Assembly: GCA_033439265.1 (NCBI GenBank)
Contig: JAVTVX010000016.1
Coordinates: 935,001 to 999,000, forward strand
Source of the DNA: Dillenia suffruticosa
Lineage: Eukaryota > Streptophyta > Magnoliopsida > Dilleniales > Dilleniaceae
DNA: 64,000 nucleotides
Direction: 5' to 3'
Part shown: positions 1 to 10,945 of the stretch, piece by piece
Layout of the letters: every line of letters begins with the position of its first letter
Numbering within the stretch: the stretch's first letter is position 1
Notes under the pieces: model-generated
Database searches by the model: none
What the model was told of the DNA's origin: nothing
The model's input: only the letters and a program-made list of their open reading frames with translations
Position numbers and translations under genes: made by a program

Positions 1-1299
1 TTTTTCTATTTATATCAATTATTTTATATCAATTTATTTTTTTTCTTTAACTAACGTATATCAAGATCTTTGTAGTGGGATTCACTGCAACAAATTCGAG
101 AAGACTCTGAGAATGTTCATATTTGTGGAGTGACGGATACAACCATTTTAGCTTTGAGTGATGACATGACATATCTCCTGAGATCTAGACACCCTAGAGG
201 TCGTGCTGAGGGAGGTGACGAGGAGCATCGACCTCGACGGAGCTGAGCGAGACCACGTCCGAGGCCATCGTCTCATGATGCATTACCATTTCCATTTTAG
301 CATCCAGAGGACGTCGCAGTACCTTCCAATACGTTTGAGGACTCATCTTCTTTCTACACACTAGTGTTTGATTCCTTCATTTCTCTACTCCTAACGTCCC
401 ACAGAGGGGCATTCGTATTGTTAAGGGACAGATACAATTTCAGAGAGATGATACATGCACGATGTACCATATTTCCCCTTCATGTTTTAGTGACTTAGGA
501 CCCTCCCAAATCACACAATTACATGATTTGGGTTTACTATCCTAAGACGACACTACAGATATTATGAGAGATTTAGATTTTAGACGTTATGATAGAAGAA
601 GGCGACAACGACGTTATTTATATATTATATACTTTATATCCTATATTATATTAATAATAATTCGATTCACTTATATATGTTTATTTTTTCGATTTTATTT
701 GTTTCGTTTCTCCTTTCTATTCTATTTATAAGAAATTAGTTTTTTTTTTTCAAATTGTTATTTTTCATTAACTGTTCAGAAAATATATTTATTTGTTTGA
801 GTCCACAAATTCGATATGTTGGAATAGTCGAACACATATATAGATGATACGGACGGGTCGACTAAGTCACGGATTTGGTCCATTAGGCCAGAGGGTCTTT
901 CGAATTCCGATTTTAATTTTGCCTAACATATATATCGATGGTATGGTAGGTCCGTCCGACTCATGTTAAACACTACTATCATTGGTTTTGTCGCGTTTCC
1001 AACTCCTGACCAATACGGATTATTTCGGTTCTGTCACGGGTTATTTTAAATTTTTTTTTTTTTATATTAGGTTAATTCGGTGAATCTCTCGGGGTGTGTT
1101 TTTGTTAATAAGATTTTTTTTTTTGAAAAAAATAATTTGGGCCAAATTCAAAATTGTTAGGGAATTATCATATCTTAATACAAACACATGGCCAGAAGAT
1201 AACGCAAACGGTTTTGCTCTCACAAAGGGCTGACACCATTATTTCTGGGAATGGATGACTTTGATTTGATTTGCTTGTCCCATGGAGAATTTTTTGGTT
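1..1299. other. Intergenic, no gene recognised
   Basis: AT-rich sequence with a short GC-richer island near 170-310 and an Arg-rich reading near 560-620. Short codon-like stretches are broken by stops and match no family I can name. They could be the tail of a decayed transposase, but nothing supports a call. Confidence 0.5.
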
Positions 1300-2410
1300 C
1301 ATTATTTTTATATATGTAATTTTGTTTTATTTTTTAACTAGGATTTTTTTAATGCATAAAACCTACAAAAATATTTTTTTAATAAAAGATATGTAAATTA
1401 TTTTTATTAAAAAATTATTTAAATCTCGATTTTATCAAATTGACATACTCCTTCACGTAAAACATCATACTATTATCAAGATTCACATATAAAATTAGTA
1501 TACTATTATTTTACGAGTTGACAAAAGACCTTATTGGATAAATTAACATCTAACAATTGGATCAACTATGCTTTTGTAATTAAACATTAGGTGACAAAAA
1601 TATAATGTAAAGGTTTGGAATTTTTTTTCTCTTTCTGTTAGATGAAAATCATAAAAATACATTTGGAAAATACATTTTCAATACTTGTAATTCTCTCAAT
1701 AAGTAGCAAGAATTTTCAAATATAATCATCTAGAAAATTTTGACAAAACTTAACCCCCATTGAGGGCATGACCAACCAGGGACCCAATACTTTATGGTTA
1801 TGGGTCCAAACCTTTGTCTATGAACTTTGATTTCAAAATCTGTAGAAATCATTTTCACCTTAAGAAGACCAATTCCACTCCATTTAATGCTTGCAACTCA
1901 AGTCAATATGGTTACCATGACACTTTGAATTCAGATTGATGACCACCGAAAAAATCAAACTTCACCCACTCTAGATTTCTAGGTCGTACATGTTACTTAA
2001 TAATAAGATAGAAATTTCAATTACTTTTAATAAAATTAGTATATATTATTAAAATTACCATATATGCACAATAACTCATAAATCAATCATGCATAGTAGT
2101 TTGGGATTTCTGTTTTTCTACTTTGATTGCATTATTGTGCTTGTTTCAACCATTGCTATGATGGTCGGTGTGGGTGAGTTGTGAGTTGTGAGTTGTTAGT
2201 TATTAGTTGTTAGCCGAGTGTGTTAATTACTTAATATAGGAGAGATGCCACGACAGTTATTAGTTGTTAGTTGAGCTTTTAGCATTAGCATTAGTTGACA
2301 AACATATAATGTCGTTATATGTTAATAGATTTGATATTAATCAATAAATTAACGTTTATGATTGAATAATGGTAAGGCCCGACATTTTCTCAAACAGCAA
2401 GAGCCACAAA
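1300..2410. repeat. Conserved upstream block, copy 1 of 3
   Basis: This block recurs at about 23580-24540 and 45890-47700. The best-kept core is 1740-1970, which includes the phrase gacccaatactttatggtta. The other two copies lie directly upstream of CNL genes L2 and L3. Here the block leads straight into the H3 gene, so it marks the edge of a segmental duplication unit whose CNL may lie left of the window. Near 2165-2215 there are short slippage repeats of gagttgt/ttagttg type. No coding potential is seen. Confidence 0.75.
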
Positions 2411-2554
2411 AAAGTATAAAAGAAAAAACAAACACACACACAAAGAAATTAAAAAGAAAAGCTTGTAAGAGACATTTGGTTTGTTAATCCATTGCCGCCG
2501 ATCACAATCCGTAATCCGTGCCTTCTTATTTTCATCATTCTCAGCCGTCGATAG

Positions 2555-3190
<636 letters not shown>

Positions 3191-5120
3191 AGAAATTATC
3201 CATAGTGGTTGTTAGGGTTTCTGGAAAGGCATTAATGTAAGTAAAGAATTTTAAACCTGAAAAAGGTTGTAATGTTTGGGTATTTTGCTAATCAATCAAA
3301 GTGCTTCACTGTTTAAACTTCAATTAGATGTAATGCAGTTAAGATTTAGTCTTAATTTGTGGTGTTGATGCATGCGAAACTGATTGTTTTGTTGATTAGA
3401 TCTGAATAGTGAGAGTTTAAAATGTTGCAGTCCTCAATTTTCAAACCCTAATTTTTCAGGGAAAGTGAAATATAAAGAGTGGTATGAGGTCTTCATTTCC
3501 ATTGTGCCCTGATTTTCTCAAGTGCTTCAACTTCAATTCCTACGGTTTTCTCGCTCTTCCTTTTTTCTCTCTCTTCCCAACACTTAAGGTACTCTCTACA
3601 CCCATCATCGCTACGAGGATGAGTGTGGAGACCCATTGCCACGACAGTCTGATTTTGGCTCCAATCTCTCTTCTTTCAATCATGTTTTGCCTTCCTTTGC
3701 TGGTGGAGGCAATTCTCGACCCCTTCTCTTGAGGAAAGGTCTCGACGTTTGAATTTGATGGTTCTTAGTTTTACATATCGAAATTGACATTCGAGTCTTG
3801 TTCCTCTCATCCTTGCCTCTAACAACACGTATATGGATCTGTCAATTTTTTTATATCTATTGTATGGTCATCCTTGTGCCAATGTGTAATCAAGTTGGCT
3901 GATGTGCAAAACCTTGCTTAGAAGTTAATGGATTATCGAAGTCAATATTTTTGTTCAATTGATATTAGAAAAGCAATGTGAATAATCTTTTGTAATGTAT
4001 TATGGGAAATTATAGATATCTTTTAAAAAAAAAAAAAAATCTTTCAGCAGAAAAAGACATGTACAAAGGCTTTAGGTGTACAATTCTAATAGGGTAAGAA
4101 TCCTCTCATTTGTTATATAAAATGAATGTAGAACAAAGTACAACAAAGCTTTCCAGAATATCGTATTTGGTTTTGCTTTTAGAAAAATTTTCTTTTCATA
4201 TAATGTCTACTCATTTAAATAAATTATCAAATACATTTGGTTTTACTTATTTAGGTCAATAATAAAACATATACCTACCTATTATTTCTCTAAAATTTGT
4301 TCTTATTATACAATTTCACGAATTTCATTTTACCCATTTAAATCAATCATGGGTTTTCTTCCTAATTGTGAATTCTGCAAAACCTGTGCTTATAAAATAT
4401 TCTGATTGCTTCTCCAGTGTATTGTGTCCAAACAGTCTTGGGCTATTGATCTAACAAGATTCTTCCTCAACTCTCAAAAATGGTTTGTTTCGATTTCTTG
4501 AACCCTAATATCATTTTGATCGATTTACACAAAATAGATTTGGGTTAGAAGACTTATTGTTTGATAATTTGATTTATTTTTCCACGATAAATTTTGATTG
4601 GTTTCACATGGATTTGCTTGACATAGTATGAAGTTTTGAGGTATGTTTTGGTGAGAGTAGGGATAAATTTTATTGATTTAATGCATTGATGATTTGCTTT
4701 AAATTCAAATCCTAATTCATTATCATAATTTTACGAATTTTCTGAGATTTATTTGGTGATTTTAGTAATAAATGGTATCAATCTTTGTTTTCTTCTTTTT
4801 TTTTTTAGTTTATTCAAATTCAACTCAAATTTTTATTCTACAAAGTGGATTCATTATTATTTTTTTTCCTCTTTAGTTCTACAAATATTCGGGGGATTTT
4901 TTTTTTTGGTATTTTTAGGGGTAATCGTGTGTGTAATCACTTAGTATTTACTTTCTTTTGGTTTTATTTCTAAAAAGTCAAATCTTGTAGGCATCTTTAT
5001 TCTATTTTCATTTTATTTATATATGAATTTCAATGAACAAATTTGTAATGTGTGTTGGGTTAAGTTCCATGCGTTCCAGTTTGAGAGTTGAATTAATTTA
5101 TTTTAATTCTTTTCAAAATT
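3191..5120. repeat. H3 3' flank, shared with units C and D
   Basis: The 3' UTR and flank are closely repeated after the second H3 (36894-37640). The part at about 3590-3960 is found again at 55985-56340, where no H3 remains. Short plus-strand ORFs here (for example 3484-3732) are not kept open in the other copies. From about 4020 to 5120 the sequence is AT-rich with poly-A and poly-T runs and no gene seen. Confidence 0.7.
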
Positions 5121-5218
5121 CCAAAGGACATTGAAACATGGGGCTCTGACCAGGGGAGAGAGATAGGAGGTTGGGGATAGATCCAGCTTCCCCTACTCTA
5201 TGCTTTGTACAGAGTCTT
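5121..5218. repeat. Conserved ~100-bp block X, copy 1 of 4
   Basis: The core acatggggctctgaccaggg recurs almost unchanged at about 16642, 37916 and 56832. It always lies a few hundred bp to about 1.5 kb on the low-coordinate side of RGA-like pseudogene fragments. It stands out because the AT-rich sequence around it has diverged more. It has no long ORF. What it encodes or binds is unknown. Confidence 0.6.
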
Positions 5219-5519
5219 ATTATGTGGACAATAATTGGATTAGATTTCAAAACTTTCTTTTACATCTTACTTTTCTAAGAAGAACCAAAATTAATTTTTG
5301 AGGGTATGGAGATTCATTGTTATAACTTCTCATATTTGATGACTTTGATTTGCTCATGGACTCATTGTTTGTTTATGCGCACCAGATTGCTATGAACAGG
5401 GTATGGAGATTCTGAAAATTTTATAAAAACTACACATCCAAGACATCCATACATGATGATTTTATGTACCATGAAAATCGACTGAGGATCAGCATGAAGA
5501 AAATTTTTTGTACTATTGA

Positions 5520-6065
5520 GTTTGTGACAATGTCAGGTGGTTTGACAAGTAGAATGCATCAAAAGTCGTACAGTGGCGTCTTTCTCTTAGTCTCTTCCAA
5601 TGACACTCTCAGGATGCACAAAAGAATGAGTTTGCCTCTCCAAATTTATGATGTGGCTCTCTCAGATTGCTCTTTCAAGTGGAACTTGCCTTTCTGAGCT
5701 GCAACTACATCCAATCTCTGCAGTATTGCCTCAAGTCTATACGAGCAGTTTTATTACTATAAGGCACCCACTTTGGAGGAGAAGAGAGCACTTACTAGAT
5801 TTCTGTTTCCACCACTGGGCTTCAGTGGACAAGTCATCTATCGGGATCGTGCATAACTTCTTTAAGCTTTTCAAGCCAATCCTCGAGCTGATGGTTCTGC
5901 TGCATCAAGAACATCTTTTACAGTGGAAAGTATGCTGGAGAGACTTTGATGATCATTCTTGAAATGTGATAATAAATTTACCTCGTTTTGGTGGTTCTTG
6001 GAGGCAACTGAACCCAGATTCCTCAACATGCCAGATGCAATGCTTAACAGAATTGTTTGAGCCAT
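5520..6065 (-). pseudogene. RGA-like CNL fragment A1 (CC plus start of NB-ARC)
   Basis: On the minus strand a methionine at 6065 opens a reading MAQTILLSIASGMLR that matches the start of RGA-type CC-NBS-LRR proteins. It runs through the Rx-like coiled coil, then EDWLEKLKE and DDLSTEA, and then the linker with HLKEQSE and HPESVIG. Several frameshifts and stops interrupt it. It ends just before the P-loop, at a breakpoint shared with fragments B1 (16970), D0 (58270) and D2 (60636). No function is expected. It is the remnant of an intracellular immune receptor. Confidence 0.75.
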
Positions 6066-6891
6066 TTTGCCCTTTGAAAATATGCGAGCAAGTCTCACTT
6101 TCGCTCTTTTGACAGGGAAGGAAATGAATTACCATGTTTTCTAGCCACGCTATGTTGAGTTGGTACTCTTGATTCACAAGGTATTTTAGGCCTGAATGTT
6201 TAAATGGAACAGTTCTTCAAGCTTATATCTGTGCACTAAATGAGGAAAGTAGTGTCTAGGCTGGTTCCCGTACGATAATTATACTGTGTAATTTCCTCTG
6301 TGGAGTGTTTTTAACTTTCCGAAAACTCAAACATTGTTCATCAATTTCAATATTTTAGATTTTCAGATACTACCTTAATAATTCAATGATTTCAAAATTT
6401 AGGTATATGTGCAATATATTGAAGTGCTTACCTGTAGTTTCAAAATGTATGAGAGTACTTCCTCTGCTTTTTCTTCTACTTAAAATGGTTCCTATTAATC
6501 TCCATCTTTTCTGAAGTGCAGAGGTTCTGCCTTGGGCCATGTTCTGGCAATGATAAACTTGAAGGAGCTTTTAGATAGTAGGCATCGCATTAATGAATGT
6601 CTAAGATGGAAGAAGGCTAAACAAAAGAATATTAAAATTAATACATTATTTCCAATGAACCGCACAAGCACTAATTTTCTTGAACTAAAACCAGATTATA
6701 AAATACTTTAAAAAAGGGGGGGAAAAAAAAAGATCAAGGGTCAAACCTGATATTGAGATGGAAACTCTGAGTTAGCAGGATTCTTTGATCTGTTTTGGTG
6801 TCTTAACGCACAAGAAATCCAATAACCTTTTTCAATTTGTTTTTGAGCTTTTGACCAGAGTCTCCGAAGAGAGAATATACTAAGACTAAAA
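6066..6891. other. Spacer between RGA-like fragments
   Basis: The spacer recurs at about 17640-18246 and 61330-62163, in the same place between a truncated CC fragment and an LRR fragment. That shows the pair was duplicated as one block. A purine-rich aaaaaagggggggaaaaa run lies near 6710. No gene is seen. Confidence 0.6.
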
Positions 6892-8714
6892 TCAGTAAGT
6901 ATAAAAGTTGGATCTGTTCAACAAATTAATCAAAAAATTTGGGTTTTGGATGTAGGGATTAACCAAATTGAAATTGTTTGGTAGGGATTGGAGATTGACA
7001 GAAGCCCTGCAAGCATGATCTCCTTTGTCCTCTATCACATTCTCCAAATCATCACAACTGAATATGCCAAGATGCTCAAGACAAGTAAGACTTTGTAAGC
7101 ATTCTGGCAGTGACACCATCTCCTCTATCATTCAGTTGTCAGGGATTTTAAATTGGGAAGGAACAGGAAGTTGAAGTTGAGGACAACGAAGAAGAAAGAA
7201 ATGGAGCACTGCCTGCTGCAGTGGCTTCCAGCTGACCCTCCATGTCCATTCTGAGTTCCTCAACAAATAGATATGGGGGCATCGATGAGAGCTGTGGACA
7301 AAATGGATGTTGTTAAGAGTCTGCATCTGCTCCCTTCTTCCCCCATCCCTTCAAATGCTGCATCCAACTAAGCTTGAGTTCTTCAAAGTTGTGGGATATA
7401 TGCTGCTTCTTACAACTCTGTTCTCAGGTGCCATCAAGTTTCCTACCTCTTTTGGCAATTCTCTAAGATTAAAACGTGTATGATGCAGATCCCAAACCAG
7501 ACAATCTCAACAAATACTGCATGCCAGAAAATTTACTAAGCATATGGTAATTCAACAAGAGTAACCAGAACAACAGAAAAAAGATGACAAGAAATAGGAC
7601 TTGGAGAAGAAACCAAAAGAAAATGGCACACCTGCTTTATTCCTAGCACCTCTGCTTCTTCGGGTCAACTTGCAAAAGCTACTTGGTTAAGTAAAGACCA
7701 AGACTCTTCTTCGGATAAACCCTTTTAATTTGCATAAGTTGCTTGTTGTCATAGCTTCTGCAACCTTTACAGATCTTACAGTCACTATGATCTTGCTTCC
7801 GCTTGCACCACCCAGTAACACATGCTCCAGCTCATGCCATTTTGGGCTATCTTCACTTCAGACATCATCCTTAATAGGTAGATATACCTTGCAGTTCTTC
7901 CACCCGAAGGTTTGCAGGTTTCATATTAGTGGACTGCAGTGTATTTTCAGTAATGAGCTTTGCATCAAAGACATCGGAGATGCACAGCCAAATCTTGAGC
8001 CCAAAATGCTTTTGGACCCTTTTGTCATTGTAAATAAGTTGAGCAAGTATGGTCTTTCTGAGTCCCCGACTTCCAAGAATTGGAACTTCTGAAACGCTGA
8101 CATAAAAAGTAGAATGCAGTAAGAGTTGTACAATAGCCGCATTGTCTTTGTCTCTTCCGATGACACTCTCGGAACACACAAAAGAATGAGTTTGCCTCCA
8201 CTCTAAATTTATCAACTGCCTCTCTGCGGATTGCTCTTTCAAGTGAAACTTGTCCTTCTTAGCTGCAATTACATCCAATCTCTACATTATATCCTCAAAT
8301 CTATGAGCCGTTTTATTACAATAAGCCATCTACTTTGGACAAGAGAAGAAATCACTGAGTTTCTGCAACTGGGCTTCGGAGTACAAGTCATCCATCTATT
8401 CATTGGCACTGTACAGAAGTTCTTTAAGCATTTCAAGCCAGTCCTTGAGCTGAAGGTTCTGCTGCTGTATCAAGAAGCAAAGCTTTGACAGTGGAAAGCA
8501 TGCTGGAGAGCCTTTGAAGATCATTCTTGAAATGCTGCATTATATCAGTCCCACTGTTGGGATCTTGGAGGGCAACCGAACCGAATTTCCTCAATATGCC
8601 AGTTGCAATGTTTAACAGAATCACCCCAAGTAAGATTGCTAACAAGTCTTGGAACTGAGTTAGTAATGCTTTCTCACCACATGTAATCTTCAGTTGGTAC
8701 TCCTCCTGATTCAC
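6892..8714 (-). pseudogene. RGA-like CNL pseudogene A2
   Basis: Reading down the minus strand: a coiled-coil start (about 8714-8440, with ILLNIATGILRKFGSVALQ); an NB-ARC start (8278-7871) with RDKDNAAIVQLLL; a damaged P-loop; kinase-2 DDV; RNBS-B GSKIIVTVRS; and RNBS-C near 7770-7700. The sequence then jumps to C-terminal LRRs (about 7480-6892, SLPECLQSLTCLEHL). The GLPL, RNBS-D and MHD regions are missing, an internal deletion. The Walker A glycine before Lys-Thr is Arg (codon at 8057-8059), and the kinase-2 tryptophan is TGA (7858-7860). Frameshifts add to this. The layout matches pseudogenes C and D3. Confidence 0.85.
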
Positions 8715-10499
8715 AACGTATTCTAGGCCTGAAAGTGTAAATGAAATAGTTGGTCAACCTTATGTATTTGCACTAAATGAGCAAAACCAGTGTTTAGGCT
8801 GGTCCACATTCCACTAATATATTGTATGTGTAATTTCATATGTGGAGTATTTTTATTTTCTTTTTCGTACAGGAAACTTTGTTATTGCTCATCAATATCA
8901 ATATTTTAGATTTTAATATACAACCTCAATAAATTAGATGTAATTTCAAAATTTAAAGCATACATATGATATATTATAGTGCTTACCCGTGGTTTCAACA
9001 TGTATGAAAGTAGTGACCCGGCTTTTGTTTTCTACAACAAATATGGTCCCTCATTATTAAGGTCTTCAAGCATCTCACAGTCATGGAGAGAACATTTTTG
9101 TCAGGAGGATCCTTGAAATGCTTTAAATCACACGGTGAGAGAATTAGGTTCACCTGCCCTACTGTTTGTACCTTCAGTTTAACTGAAATACGGGACATTT
9201 TACATTTGAGGTCACTGATTTTAGTTGTTATTCTTATACTAGCAAATAGAAAGATACCAAATTAATCGGATGTGGTCTAATCAACGGCAGCAAAATTGTA
9301 GAAATTATGAACAATGGTATGCGTGAATGAAGGTTTGAAGGATCAAGATATGATAACTTTGGAGCAGAAGGCACACCGTAATATCTTCAGCACAAAGAGA
9401 ATGAGCTTCCGCATAGAATTATTCCCAGTGGAAATATAAAGAATAGAGAATCAACATTAGTTAAGTTCAATTCCTGAACACATGTTCAACCTGCATACAA
9501 GCAACATCAGTCGGTCAGCATATAGAAAATCATTACACACTCATATTATAATAATCTTCATCTTTTATTAAGTACATTGATTAGTTAGGATACAAACATA
9601 TATCATATTTCAGGTTTGTCATTCATTCTAGATGCAGAAGACTGCAATATTTGGTACATCACACAACAAGGCAAGCATTTTGTTGTTGTTAACTACTTGT
9701 AATGAATCATTTTATAACTATTTATGGAAATCCAAACAACAAGAAAGATATAAGGATGACCAATAATATAAGTATATGGCAGTGATCCACTCTCGAAAAT
9801 AAGGTTGATACAGTTTTACTCGTAACAAAAATATAGATGACAATAAGTAGGTTAATGAACTGAAACCATAAAATATATACACTTTTTAAGACAGTGTTAT
9901 CTTTATAATAAAAATTTTAATAGATTAAGAGTCATTAAATACAAAGAATGGTACTATAATTTAATTATATATTCATTTATTTAATCCAAAAGAACAAAAC
10001 AAAACAAAAAACTCAACTTAGTGTTTTATTGTTAAATAAAACCCTTTTATTTCTTTTATTAATGTAAGATGTGTAAACTATTAATGTTTCATAAAAATTT
10101 TCCTATAAAATAGTATCTCTCTTTATAAATCATTTATACAAATGAGATCTTTTTAATGGCTTTTCATCAATTTTTAAAAGGATTACGTAAAAATGTTCCT
10201 ATAAATGCTCAGAAAAAGTCTCTTCTTTTGTACTAAAAAAATTACAAGAATTTCTAGCGAATTAAACTTCAATTTTCCTAAATGGCCCTATACTTAGTGT
10301 TTTATCTTCTTTTGATGGGCCAGGGGAAAAAAATGATTAACCATTAGAAATGATGGATTTTATTTTTAATAGCACCAAATTCAAGGATGAAAAGATCAAA
10401 CATGATGCCAAATGAATAAAAAAAATGCTACACATTAGAAAATCATTAATTAAAAAAGTAAAAAAAAAAAAGCACAAATGCAGACCGGGAGAGAGAGAG
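8715..10499. other. Intergenic, partly duplicated in unit C
   Basis: The part at about 8715-9720 is repeated at 39841-40850, upstream of pseudogene C, and may be old promoter or 5' UTR of the RGA-like family. From 9720 to 10480 it is AT-rich, ending in a GAGA run near 10490-10505. No open gene is seen. Confidence 0.55.
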
Positions 10500-10652
10500 A
10501 GAGAGAAGGTTGGGTAAATGTCATAAATCTCATCAGAGGATGGAATTGATAATTCATGAATATTGGCAATTTAATATAAAGAAAACAAGAAAATTTTAGT
10601 GTCAAAACATATACCACTTTCCAATATTTTGGTTTACAGGCACAAAATGCAA

Positions 10653-10706
10653 TCAGTTGAGCTCCTTCACATTTTCCTCTAATTCTTCAACCGATGACTC
10701 GATGAT
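10653..10706 (-). other. Predicted second coding exon of L1
   Basis: A donor AAAGAG|GTATAT at 10963/10964 and an acceptor GGCATCAG| at 10707 would remove 257 nt and join L1 in phase 0 to 17 codons reading IIESSVEELEENVKELN, then TGA. The same arrangement exists at L2 (19294-19353) and L3 (41136-41267), with the reading preserved in each. It would replace the last five residues of the unspliced ORF with an acidic tail, giving 1262 residues. This is an inference from sequence; there are no transcript data. Confidence 0.5.
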
Positions 10707-10945
10707 CTGATGCCAACATTAAAAGTTAAATTTCGCAAGGATGCAGCAGTTAAATTATATAATCTCTTATAACTGTTAAACCATGAGATGTAAAAGTTAA
10801 ATTGATCTATAATCTCTAATGAAAAAGCACAAATGCAGGCACAGATAAGGATCGGTAAATGTCATAAATCTCATTAATGGAAGGAACTGACATTTTAAGA
10901 ATATTGGTATTTAATGCGGAGAAAACTAGAAGAGCAGTTTTAGTG

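Noticed and set aside
1-620. Possible transposase or mobile-domain gene end
   Set aside because: Only short broken readings and an Arg-rich stretch; nothing diagnostic.
3484-3732. 82-codon ORF after H3 copy 1
   Set aside because: The duplicated flanks at 37190 and 55985 do not keep the frame, so it is not under coding constraint.
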